Shown: positions 39,444-46,505 of the stretch, piece after piece
Layout: every line of letters starts with the position of its first letter
How positions within the stretch are numbered: position 1 is the stretch's first letter
NCBI RefSeq assembly: GCF_020532625.1
Contig: NZ_JAJAUY010000036.1
Span: 1-48,622 of the forward strand
Direction of reading: 5' to 3'
Source of the DNA: Streptomyces antimicrobicus
Lineage (GTDB): Bacteria; Actinomycetota; Actinomycetes; Streptomycetales; Streptomycetaceae
Length of the DNA stretch: 48,622 nucleotides
Program-made: the position numbers and the translations under genes
The notes under the pieces: model-generated
What the model was told of the DNA's origin: nothing
Seen by the model: the letters and a program-made list of their open reading frames with translations, nothing else
The model's database searches: none

Positions 39444-39474
39444 AGGGGCGGTACGGGGATCCCGTACCGCCCCT
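39444..39474. terminator. Bidirectional terminator after the ABC operon
   Basis: AGGGGCGGTACGGG and its complement (14-bp arms) around GAT, between the convergent ABC operon and the methyltransferase gene. Confidence 0.85.
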
Positions 39475-39491
39475 GCGGCATGCCCGGGCGG

Positions 39492-40241
39492 CTACTTGAG
39501 CGCGAGCACCAGCGCGTCGGACGGCGAGCACCACACCGGCCGCGCCTCGTCGAAGCCGGCCGCGCGCAGGGTGCGCGCGTGCCACGCGGCGGGCTGGGTG
39601 TCGCCCTCGGCGTGCTCGCCGTAGATCGCGAAGCGCGCCTTGGTGGGCTCGGCGAGCACCGGGTCGGCCGCGGCCCGCTCCCACCACTCGCGCCAGTCGG
39701 CCTGGCCGGCGGCCTTGGCCCGGTCCATGGCGGCGTGCCGGTGGGCATGCTCGGCGGCGTTGATCCGCGGGGTGGAGTCGTCGGGCATGTGGTCGGCGTT
39801 CATGAAGACCCCGCCCTCGCGCACCAGCGGCGCGAGCCGGCCGTAGAGCGCGGCGAGCTCGTCGCCCGGCAGCCAGTGCAGGGCGGTGGCCGTCAGGACG
39901 GCGTCGTACGAGCGGTGCGGCAGCGCCTCGGTCCAGGCCGGGTCCTTCAGGTCGGCGGTGACGAACGAGACCCGTGCGTCGCCGGCGAAGTGGCCGCGGG
40001 CGATCGTCAGCAGGGCGGGGTCGAGGTCGACGCCCGTACTGGTCGCCTCTGGGAACCTCTTGAGGAGCCGATCCGTGATACTTCCCGTACCGCACGCGAG
40101 ATCCAGCACGCGGGGCGCCGTACCCACCGTCGCCTCGACCATGTCCAGCATCACCCGGAACCGCTCCTCGCGGTCGGGCATGTACCACTCCTGCTGGCGG
40201 TCCCAGCTGTCCTGCCAGGCCTGCCAGTCGGTCCCCGTCAT
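39492..40241 (-). CDS. Class I SAM-dependent methyltransferase
   Basis: A 249-residue methyltransferase. Motif I is [12 protein letters not shown] at about 45-56, then [16 protein letters not shown] and [32 protein letters not shown], which resembles trans-aconitate-like methyltransferases (HWL motif). The N-terminal helix has [24 protein letters not shown], an unusual Trp-rich segment. Substrate is unknown. ATG 40241 has GGAAGGCGG upstream. It is divergent from the CGNR gene, with 84 bases carrying an inverted repeat. Confidence 0.86.
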   Translation of the reverse strand: MTGTDWQAWQDSWDRQQEWYMPDREERFRVMLDMVEATVGTAPRVLDLACGTGSITDRLLKRFPEATSTGVDLDPALLTIARGHFAGDARVSFVTADLKDPAWTEALPHRSYDAVLTATALHWLPGDELAALYGRLAPLVREGGVFMNADHMPDDSTPRINAAEHAHRHAAMDRAKAAGQADWREWWERAAADPVLAEPTKARFAIYGEHAEGDTQPAAWHARTLRAAGFDEARPVWCSPSDALVLALK

Positions 40242-40274
40242 CGCAACCGCCTTCCGTACGTAATACCCTCGAAG

Positions 40275-40300
40275 AGGTCTCAGCCGTTACGGAGAGACCT
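40275..40300. promoter_or_regulatory. Inverted repeat between methyltransferase and CGNR gene
   Basis: AGGTCTC-N12-GAGACCT, a perfect 7-bp inverted repeat between two divergent starts. The spacer CAGCCGTTACGGA recurs almost exactly (CAGCCGTAAGGA) about 30 bases further on, next to the CGNR ribosome-binding site. Candidate operator, possibly for the CGNR protein itself. Confidence 0.5.
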
Positions 40301-40325
40301 TAGATCGCAGCCGTAAGGACTACAA

Positions 40326-40955
40326 GTGGAACTGGCCTCTTACTCGGACTACGCCGTGCGCCTGGTCAACACCGAGGAGCCGGCCCGCAACAAGGACGCG
40401 CTCACCTCCGTGGACGCCGTCCGCGGCCTCTTCGGCGCCAGCGTCCAGATGGCCCGCCGGGTCACCGACGCGGACGTGACGCGCTTCCGCAACGTCCGCG
40501 GCCGGCTGCGCGCCGTCTTCGAGGCCGCCGACTCCGGCGACCACGTGCTCGCGGTCGACCTGCTGAACTCCCTGCTCATGGAGTTCCCCGTCAGCCCGCA
40601 GATCTCCGGCCACGAGTTCCTCGACGACGAGGGCCGGCCCGACTGGCACATGCACCTCGCCGACCACCCCTCGAACGCCTCGGCCGGCTACGCCGCCATC
40701 GCCTCCATGGGCCTGGCCTTCCACCTCACCGAGTACGGCCCCGACCGGCTGGGACTGTGCCAGGCGCCGCCCTGCCGCAACGCCTACCTCGACACCTCCA
40801 CCAACCGCTCCCGCCGCTACTGCTCCGACCGCTGCGCCACCCGGTCGAACGTCGCCGCCTACAGGGCGCGCAAGCGACTGGAGGCCTCCGGGTCGGGCAG
40901 GAGCGGACGCAGCGCGGACACGGCCCAGGACAGCCGGGCGCCGATCGAACGCTGA
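40326..40955 (+). CDS. ABATE/CGNR zinc-finger domain regulator
   Basis: A 209-residue protein of the ABATE-CGNR type, thought to be stress-linked transcription regulators. The N-terminal ABATE-like domain covers 1-140; the zinc finger uses Cys145, Cys150, Cys166 and Cys170 (CQAPPC ... YCSDRCATR). The name-giving CGNR is replaced by CATR, and the following NVAAYRARKR helix is kept. GTG 40326 has an AAGGA site. The last 32 codons overlap, in antisense, the end of sodX (40859-40955); that tail (SGSGRSGRSADTAQDS) has low complexity. Confidence 0.85.
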   Translation: MELASYSDYAVRLVNTEEPARNKDALTSVDAVRGLFGASVQMARRVTDADVTRFRNVRGRLRAVFEAADSGDHVLAVDLLNSLLMEFPVSPQISGHEFLDDEGRPDWHMHLADHPSNASAGYAAIASMGLAFHLTEYGPDRLGLCQAPPCRNAYLDTSTNRSRRYCSDRCATRSNVAAYRARKRLEASGSGRSGRSADTAQDSRAPIER

Positions 40956-41266
40956 TCGGGTCTGCGGGGGCGGTAACGCAGCCGCGCGACGGCGAGGACG
41001 AGCTCCTCGGGCACGGTCCCGAAGTCCTCGCTGTCCCCGGTCCGGTTGAAGCCGTTGTCGCCCAGCACCCACCAGCCGCCCCCACGGCGTTCCACGGCGC
41101 GCTTGACGACGATCAGGTCCTGCTGGAACGGGTGGCGCAGCAGGACCACGTCACCCGGACGGACGGTGGCCCCGTACCGGACGAACAGCCGGTCCCCCTC
41201 GTAGAGGGTCGGCACCATCGACGGCCCGTACACCTCCACCACCACGAACGGCACCCGCCAACCCAT
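40859..41266 (-). CDS. sodX: Nickel superoxide dismutase maturation protease SodX
   Basis: A 135-residue signal-peptidase-like (S24/S26) protease that removes the SodN leader to free the nickel-binding N-terminus. GPSMVPTL holds catalytic Ser16 and LIVVKRAVER holds catalytic Lys55; GDVVLLRHPF and VLGDNGFNRTGDSEDFG are the conserved S26 boxes. There is no clear membrane anchor, so it probably acts in the cytoplasm. ATG 41266 is chosen for its GGAGG site; upstream GTG 41272 and TTG 41281 lie on or before that site. It diverges from sodN, with 152 bases between. Confidence 0.92.
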   Translation of the reverse strand: MGWRVPFVVVEVYGPSMVPTLYEGDRLFVRYGATVRPGDVVLLRHPFQQDLIVVKRAVERRGGGWWVLGDNGFNRTGDSEDFGTVPEELVLAVARLRYRPRRPDQRSIGARLSWAVSALRPLLPDPEASSRLRAL

Positions 41267-41418
41267 GCGCACCTCCTGCAACGTCGTCCGTATGTTCGCG
41301 CACTGCCCTCATCCTGACCCTGGACTTTTGTCCTAAGCCCATGGGGGCGACCGCGAAAACCGGATTCTCACCGAGTAATCTCCCCCTTGAGAAGACGATC
41401 ACGAGGAGGACGAGCTCA

Positions 41419-41814
41419 ATGCTTTCCCGCCTTTTCGCCCCCCAGGCGAAGGTCAGTGCCCACTGCGACCTGCCGTGCGGCGTGTACGACCCTGCCCAGG
41501 CCCGTATCGAGGCCGAGTCGGTCAAGGCCGTCCAGGAGAAGTACCAGGCGAACGAGGACGCGGACTTCCGCGCCCGCGCCATCACCATCAAGGAGCAGCG
41601 CGCGGAGCTGGCCAAGCACCACGTGTCGGTCCTGTGGAGCGACTACTTCAAGCCGCCGCACTTCGAGAAGTACCCCCAGCTGCACACGCTGGTGAACGAC
41701 ACCCTCAAGGCCCTGTCGGCCGCGAAGGCGTCCAACGACCCGGCGACCGGCCAGAAGGCCCTGGACCTGATCGCCGAGATCGACCGCATCTTCTGGGAGA
41801 CCAAGGCGGCCTGA
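41419..41814 (+). CDS. sodN: Nickel-containing superoxide dismutase
   Basis: A 131-residue precursor of the Ni-SOD hexamer subunit. The 14-residue leader MLSRLFAPQAKVSA is followed by the mature nickel hook HCDLPCGVYDP, in which His1, Cys2 and Cys6 (precursor 15, 16 and 20) coordinate nickel. The rest is the four-helix bundle (ARIEAESVKAVQEKYQ; HHVSVLWSDYFKPPHFEKYP). The ACGAGGAGGACG site is strong. In S. coelicolor sodN is favoured when nickel is available; no clear Nur box (TTGCAA-N5-TTGCAA) is visible here, in keeping with indirect control. Confidence 0.97.
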   Translation: MLSRLFAPQAKVSAHCDLPCGVYDPAQARIEAESVKAVQEKYQANEDADFRARAITIKEQRAELAKHHVSVLWSDYFKPPHFEKYPQLHTLVNDTLKALSAAKASNDPATGQKALDLIAEIDRIFWETKAA

Positions 41815-41863
41815 TCCGCCCGGGTCGCCGGTGCTGCTTCACACGGCAAGCCGGTGGCCCACT

Positions 41864-41899
41864 CGAACGGCCCGGTCGCTTCGGCGACCGGGCCGTTCG
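41864..41899. terminator. Terminator with UUCG loop, sodN / lipoprotein gene
   Basis: Perfect 16-bp arms CGAACGGCCCGGTCGC and complement closed by a TTCG tetraloop, between convergent genes. Confidence 0.9.
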
Positions 41900-41910
41900 C
41901 GATCAAGCGG

Positions 41911-42372
41911 TCAGCAGCCGTCGTAGCGCCAGGCCCCGCCCTCCTTCACCCAGGGCTGGGAGGTCTGGTCGAGGGCGGGCACCGAGTACGTGTAGGTGAC
42001 GCGGGCCATGTCGCCCGCGAGCTGGTCGATCCGGAACGTCTGGATCTGCTGCTTGCCGTACGCCTTCGCTGCCTTGTCCACGATGGTCGAGAAGAGCTCG
42101 GGCGGGCCCGCCTTGCCCTGGCAGCGCTTCGACAGGGTGTTGTACGCCGCCTTGCCGTCGGGCTTGAAGTAGGCGTCCGAGTAGGCGCGGACAGCGGCCT
42201 CCAACCTCGCACGCTCGGGATCGACCTTGGGGGCCTCGGACGTGGCGGGCGCCGGCCCGGAGGCGGACGGGACGGGCTTGTCGGCGGCCGGCGCGGGATC
42301 GCTGGAGCATCCGGTCACGGCAAGGAGCGCCGCCGCGAGGAGTGCGCCGGCGGCTATGGGGTGAGTACGCAT
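41911..42372 (-). CDS. Secreted lipoprotein of unknown function
   Basis: A 153-residue lipoprotein: signal MRTHPIAAGALLAAALLA, lipobox AVTGC with Cys22, then a Pro/Ala/Ser-rich linker (DPAPAADKPVPSAS) to about residue 50. The globular part (RLEAAVRAYSDAYFKPDGKAA, RVTYTYSVPALD, GGAWRYDGC) looks like a small NTF2-like fold of the kind seen in many actinobacterial lipoproteins; this is inference. Two cysteines (in KRCQG and the terminal residue) could pair. ATG 42372 is the natural start before the signal peptide. Confidence 0.8.
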   Translation of the reverse strand: MRTHPIAAGALLAAALLAVTGCSSDPAPAADKPVPSASGPAPATSEAPKVDPERARLEAAVRAYSDAYFKPDGKAAYNTLSKRCQGKAGPPELFSTIVDKAAKAYGKQQIQTFRIDQLAGDMARVTYTYSVPALDQTSQPWVKEGGAWRYDGC

Positions 42373-42464
42373 CGCGCCATACTTGCGGGCGCCGGCGGGC
42401 GTGGGAAGGCGGCCGGGAGTTGCCGGCGCGGATCGGCCCGTGCTCGCTTGCTGGTCAGGCCGCC

Positions 42465-42587
42465 TCACCCCCTGCCGCTCGGGGCGACCCCGGCCAGCAC
42501 GGCGATCGCGACGACCAGCATGACGGAACTGGCCCAGACCAGACGTCTCGACCGCGGGCCGGGCGCACGTCTACGGGTGTCGGACAC
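42465..42587 (-). CDS. Possible 40-residue single-helix membrane protein
   Basis: A short frame from GTG 42587: a basic head (SDTRRRAPGPRSRR), one hydrophobic helix (LVWASSVMLVVAIAVLAGV) and a short end APSGRG. The arrangement looks like a genuine small membrane protein, with an AGGAG motif, but only one base from the GTG, so either the start or the gene may be wrong. No function can be suggested. Confidence 0.4.
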   Translation of the reverse strand: MSDTRRRAPGPRSRRLVWASSVMLVVAIAVLAGVAPSGRG

Positions 42588-42668
42588 TCTCCTGCCGTGC
42601 GCGGCGCCGGCCTCGTCCGCGCAGCGCACTGCTCCGATCGGGCGTGATGGTGCACGCCCGGTGTGCCG

Positions 42669-42713
42669 AAGCCCCCTGCCACGCCCCCGGTCGGGGGCGC
42701 GGCAAGGGGCTTT
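42669..42713 (-). terminator. Terminator downstream of the DUF6104 gene
   Basis: A long GC-rich hairpin with near-perfect arms: AGCCCC-TGCC-CGCCCCCG pairing with CGGGGGCG-GGCA-GGGGCT, with single-base bulges. Confidence 0.75.
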
Positions 42714-42738
42714 CGTGTACCGCGGGCCGGGGCGAGGG

Positions 42739-42924
42739 TCAGGCGTCCTCGTCGTCCTCGTCGTCCAGGCGGGCCAGCCAGGTGGCCAGGCGCTCGACCG
42801 GGACCTCGAAGTCCGGGTTGAGGTCGACGAAGGTGCGCAGCTGCTCGGCGAGCCACTCGAAGGTGACCTCCTCCTCGCCGCGCCGCTTCTCCAGCTCCTC
42901 GATGCCGCGATCGGTGAAGTACAA
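42739..42924 (-). CDS. DUF6104 family small acidic protein
   Basis: A 61-residue protein, YFTDRGIEELEKRRGEEEVTF then EWLAEQLRTFVDLNPDFEVP and an acidic end LDDEDDEDA. It is highly conserved in Streptomyces and its function is unknown. The start is TTG 42924 without a clear ribosome-binding site, which suggests leaderless or weak translation. The hydrophilic, helical character rules out a membrane location. It diverges from the protease gene at 43085. Confidence 0.82.
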   Translation of the reverse strand: MYFTDRGIEELEKRRGEEEVTFEWLAEQLRTFVDLNPDFEVPVERLATWLARLDDEDDEDA

Positions 42925-43084
42925 GACAGGCTCCGTGCCGGTGTCGATGGGACGTGGATGGGACGTAGGTGATTCTCGGCCAGGATAATCCTGGTTTCTT
43001 CCACGTCTCCCCTCCGCAGGGGCCCGGCGCTAGCCTGAACTGCCCGGACACGCGGGACGCCGGGGCCGGGCGGGGAGGCGGGGA

Positions 43085-45169
43085 ATGGCGGACGGGCGCG
43101 CGGCAGGTTCCGTTCACTCCGCACGCGCCTTCGAGCTCCTGGAGCCCCTCGTCCAGGCCGCCACCGTACGCGTCCACGCGCCCCCGGACGGGTATGAGGA
43201 CCCTGGGACCCGTCGCACCTGGGGGAGCGGCTTCTTCGTCGCGCCCGGCTGGGTCCTGACGTGTGCGCACGTGGTGGGGGAAGGGGGTGCTGGTGTGCGT
43301 CTTGCGGGCCGCGAGGTCGGCATCACCTTCGCCCCGGGGGAGGCCGGGGACGCCGGGGCCACCGGCACGGTCGCCGGGCGGGTGGAATGCGTCCTGCCCG
43401 AGTCCCTGGAGCAGCGCCGCCCCGGGCGGCGGGGCCTGTGGCAGCTGCCGGACCTCGCGCTGATCCGGGTGCTCGCGCCCGTCACCCACGCCTGCGTCTG
43501 GCTGACGGACCGGGCCCGGCCGCCCCGGTTCGAGGACGTGGCCTACTTCGGCTGCACCGAGGACCTGGGGGTGCCCGAGATCACCGGGCGGACCACCCGG
43601 CTGCGCGGCGCCGCCGGAGCCGGCAAGGCTATCCGCCTCGGCGCGGACGACGAGATCGTCCCCGGCATGTCCGGCGGACCCGTCGTCGACCTGGCCCGCG
43701 GCGAGGTCGTCGGCGTCGTCAAGGCCCGCCGCCAGGAGGGCGGCGGCGGTCTCGCCGTCTCGATCGTCCAGCTGCGCACCCTGCCCCCGGCCGGTCCCGG
43801 GCAGGTCGGCCTCTACCGCCGCGTCCTGCAGGCGCACGACCTGTACCACTACGACCAGCACCTCAGCGACCTCGACAGCCGGCGCACCTGGACCGACGTC
43901 CAGGGCGAGCTGCCCGCGGCGGCGCAGGCCTACGGCACCCGCCTGCGGCTCACCCCCGGCGAGCGCACCACCCTCTACGGGCTGCTCGCCGAGCTGCCCG
44001 CGCCCCGCTCCTCCGAGGCCGTACGGTCGCTGGTCGAGGCCGCCCGCGGCGAGGAGCCCGACTCCACCGGTCCGGCCCCGCTCAGCTGGCGCGACGGGAT
44101 CGGCCTGCTCTACGACCCGCCGGGCGGGGTCAGCGAGGCCGCGGCCATGCTGCGCTACGCCACCGACGTGAGCGTCGCCGACCACCGTGAGCCGCCCACG
44201 CCCGGCGCCGACGAGGAGCTGTGGGACTGGGTCCGGGCCACCGCCGAACGGCTGTGGCGGCCGTTGCGCCGCGAGCTGGGCGAGCGCCACGAACGGGGCC
44301 TGGCCGAGCGCGACCGCCGCCGGGCCGTGGCCGCCCGCCCCGTGCACGGCCCGCTCCGCGCCCCCGACGCCCTGCCGCCCGGCCCGTCGGTGCTGCTCGA
44401 AGCCTGGTCGCACGGCTGGGAGGAGGTCTACGACTGGCGGGTCTCCGTCCTCGGCGGCCCCGACCGGCCCGCCGAGCTGACCCCCGTCGACTCCGGCGTA
44501 CGGGTGCCCCCGCAGCGGCTGCCCGAGGCGTTGCGGGCCCCGCTCGCCGAGGCGTTCCGGCGCTGCGACACCCATGAGGCGGCGGCCCTGCTCGAAGTGG
44601 CGGTCGCCCCCGAGCTGTTCACCCTGGCCGTGGACGAGTGGCCGGTCACCGGTGACACCCCGGTCGGGGTGCAGCGGCCGGTCGTCTACCGCTACCCGGC
44701 CGACGGACCCTGCGCGGATGACCCCCTGCGCGCCGCCGACCGCTGGACCCGGGTGATGACCGGGCCGGCGCTGGACCAGCGCGCCGACTGCTCCCGGGGC
44801 CGGCCCCGCAGCCCCTCGTACGGCTGGCTCAGCGGGCTGCCCGACCACGTCGTCCCCGTCTCCTGCCGCAGCGCCGACTGCGAACCCGCGCTCGGCGCGC
44901 TCCACGCGGCACGCCGGGCCGGGTACGGGGTCGTGCTGTGCCGGCGGCCGCCGCCGGGGGAGGTCTCCTGCGCCGCGTTCCACCGCGGCCTGCGCGAGGA
45001 GCTGGCCGAGGCCGGCCGGGGCCGCCCGCTGCCGCTGCGCCTGCTGTCCCTGCGGGTGCGGGCCCACGACCACGACCCCGACGCCTACTGGTCGACCGGC
45101 CTCGGCCTGGTCTGGGAGGACCCGGACCGGCCGCTGCCGGAGGACGAGCCGTTGCAGGGGGACCTGTGA
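43085..45169 (+). CDS. Trypsin-like serine protease with VMAP-type C-terminal domain
   Basis: A 694-residue protein. Residues 1-235 form a trypsin-like domain with a complete triad: His62 in LTCAHVVG, Asp123 in LPDLALIRV and Ser196 in GMSGGPVVD. No signal peptide is present, so it acts in the cytoplasm. Residues 250-345 form a helical effector-associated-like domain (RLTPGERTTLYGLLAELP). The C-terminal 330 residues (AFHRGLREELAEAG, WEEVYDWRVSVLGG, GVVLCRRPPPGEV) resemble the C-terminal domain of vWA-MoxR-associated proteins. The next two genes are a MoxR ATPase and a vWA-like protein, fitting that system. ATG 43085 has GGGGAGG upstream. Confidence 0.82.
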   Translation: MADGRAAGSVHSARAFELLEPLVQAATVRVHAPPDGYEDPGTRRTWGSGFFVAPGWVLTCAHVVGEGGAGVRLAGREVGITFAPGEAGDAGATGTVAGRVECVLPESLEQRRPGRRGLWQLPDLALIRVLAPVTHACVWLTDRARPPRFEDVAYFGCTEDLGVPEITGRTTRLRGAAGAGKAIRLGADDEIVPGMSGGPVVDLARGEVVGVVKARRQEGGGGLAVSIVQLRTLPPAGPGQVGLYRRVLQAHDLYHYDQHLSDLDSRRTWTDVQGELPAAAQAYGTRLRLTPGERTTLYGLLAELPAPRSSEAVRSLVEAARGEEPDSTGPAPLSWRDGIGLLYDPPGGVSEAAAMLRYATDVSVADHREPPTPGADEELWDWVRATAERLWRPLRRELGERHERGLAERDRRRAVAARPVHGPLRAPDALPPGPSVLLEAWSHGWEEVYDWRVSVLGGPDRPAELTPVDSGVRVPPQRLPEALRAPLAEAFRRCDTHEAAALLEVAVAPELFTLAVDEWPVTGDTPVGVQRPVVYRYPADGPCADDPLRAADRWTRVMTGPALDQRADCSRGRPRSPSYGWLSGLPDHVVPVSCRSADCEPALGALHAARRAGYGVVLCRRPPPGEVSCAAFHRGLREELAEAGRGRPLPLRLLSLRVRAHDHDPDAYWSTGLGLVWEDPDRPLPEDEPLQGDL

Positions 45170-45488
45170 GGGCGCCGGGCGGGCCCGGCGGGGCGGGGCG
45201 CGCCGGGGCCGGCTGATCGCCGTACGGGCACGACGCCGCCGCGGCGACCGGCGGACCCCGCCGCCACCCCGACCCCGTCCCCAGCCGCCGCCCCGGCCCC
45301 GTCCCCGCCGCCGCCCCGACCGACGTACCCCGCAGCCACCCGCCGCCGCGCAGGCCGGCGTACGCCGCCGGTGGCGCCGGCCGACGTACGCCGCCGGTCG
45401 TGCCGACCGGCGTACGCAGCCCGCTGCCCGCCCCGCCGGGGCCGATCCCCCGGTGGGGCGGGCGCCGGGCCGACCGAAGGAGCGTTCC
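45170..45488. repeat. GC-rich intergenic with 26-bp tandem repeat and stem-loop
   Basis: 319 bases without a gene. Three tandem 26-base units start at 45355, 45381 and 45407, sharing the core CGTACGCCGCCGGT (the third is degenerate). Before them is a C-rich stretch, CCCCGTCCCC and CCGCCGCC runs. A hairpin with 16-base arms at 45426-45441 and 45448-45463 (GCCCGCCCC pairing GGGGCGGGC) precedes the ribosome-binding site of the ATPase gene by about 12 bases. It could terminate, attenuate, or stabilise the transcript. Confidence 0.75.
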
Positions 45489-46499
45489 GTGAACGACGAG
45501 TGGCTCATCTACCGGGGCGTCGGTGAGCCCCATGACGGGATCGACGGCCTGCCGCCCGCCCCGCCCTGGCGGGACTTCGACGGCGGCCCGCCCGTCGCGC
45601 CCGGTCCCGCGGCCGCCACCCCCGACAGCGCCGCCGCGCGGCGGCTCGGCGCGCACCGGCAGGCCGCCGAACTGCTGCGCCCCGAGCCGGAGGAGCTGGA
45701 GGCGATCAACGCCGCGCTGTACCTGCGCCGGCCGCTGCTGGTCACCGGCTATCCCGGCACCGGCAAGTCCACCCTCGCCCACGCCGTCGCCCACGAGCTG
45801 GGGCTCGGCCGGGTGCTGCGCTGGCCCGTCGTCTCCCGCACGCAGCTCCAGGACGGCCTCTACCGCTACGACGCCATGGCCCGGCTCCAGGACGTGCAGA
45901 TCGCGGCCGGGGCGGGCGTGGCCGGGCCGCCGCCGGGCATCGGCACGTACATCCGGCTCGGGCCGCTGGGCACCGCCCTGCTGCCGACCGAGAAGCCCCG
46001 GGTGCTGCTGATCGACGAGCTCGACAAGAGCGACATCGACCTGCCCAACGACCTGCTGAACGTCCTGGAGGAGGGCGAGTTCACCCTGCCCGAACTGGAA
46101 CGGGTCGCCGACCGCGAGCCCGAGGTCCAGGTGCTGACCGACGACGGGACCAAGGTCACCGTCCGCGACGGGCGGGTGCGGTGCCGGGCGTTCCCGTTCA
46201 TCATCCTCACCAGCAACGGCGAACGCGACTTCCCCGCCGCCCTGTTGCGCCGCTGCATCCAGCTCAAGCTGGGCCAGCCCGGCGAGAAGCGGCTCGCCAC
46301 CATGGTCACGGCGCACCTGGGGGAGGAGGCCGCGCGGCTCGGCGCCGACCTGATCCGGGAGTTCCTCACCCGCTCGCAGACCGAGCTGGTCGCCGCCGAC
46401 CAGTTGCTCAACGCCATCTACCTCACCCACTACGCCGCCCCACCGACCCGGGAGGACCTCGCCGACCTGCTCATCCAGCGCCTCGACCGTTCGAGGTGA
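45489..46499 (+). CDS. MoxR-type AAA+ ATPase
   Basis: A 336-residue AAA+ protein. Walker A is GYPGTGKST (87-95), Walker B is LLIDELDK (173-180), sensor 1 is in ILTSNGERDFP with Asn243, and RRC near 254 is the arginine-finger region. ALYLRRPLLVTG and RTQLQDGLYRYDAMARLQD are typical of MoxR/RavA relatives. The first 60 residues are a Pro/Ala-rich adaptor (YRGVGEPHDGIDGLPPAPPW), a feature of VMAP-associated MoxR proteins. MoxR ATPases act as chaperones with vWA-domain partners; the vWA-like protein is encoded six bases downstream. GTG 45489 has GAAGGAG upstream. Confidence 0.88.
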   Translation: MNDEWLIYRGVGEPHDGIDGLPPAPPWRDFDGGPPVAPGPAAATPDSAAARRLGAHRQAAELLRPEPEELEAINAALYLRRPLLVTGYPGTGKSTLAHAVAHELGLGRVLRWPVVSRTQLQDGLYRYDAMARLQDVQIAAGAGVAGPPPGIGTYIRLGPLGTALLPTEKPRVLLIDELDKSDIDLPNDLLNVLEEGEFTLPELERVADREPEVQVLTDDGTKVTVRDGRVRCRAFPFIILTSNGERDFPAALLRRCIQLKLGQPGEKRLATMVTAHLGEEAARLGADLIREFLTRSQTELVAADQLLNAIYLTHYAAPPTREDLADLLIQRLDRSR

Positions 46500-46505
46500 C
46501 CGGCC

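Noticed and set aside
41267..41418. Nur box upstream of sodN
   Set aside because: No TTGCAA-N5-TTGCAA pattern is visible; only a short GGAC-TTTT-GTCC inverted repeat is seen.
42455..45508. A 1017-codon minus-strand frame
   Set aside because: Opposite the protease gene, with no conserved domain and biased composition; treated as a shadow frame.
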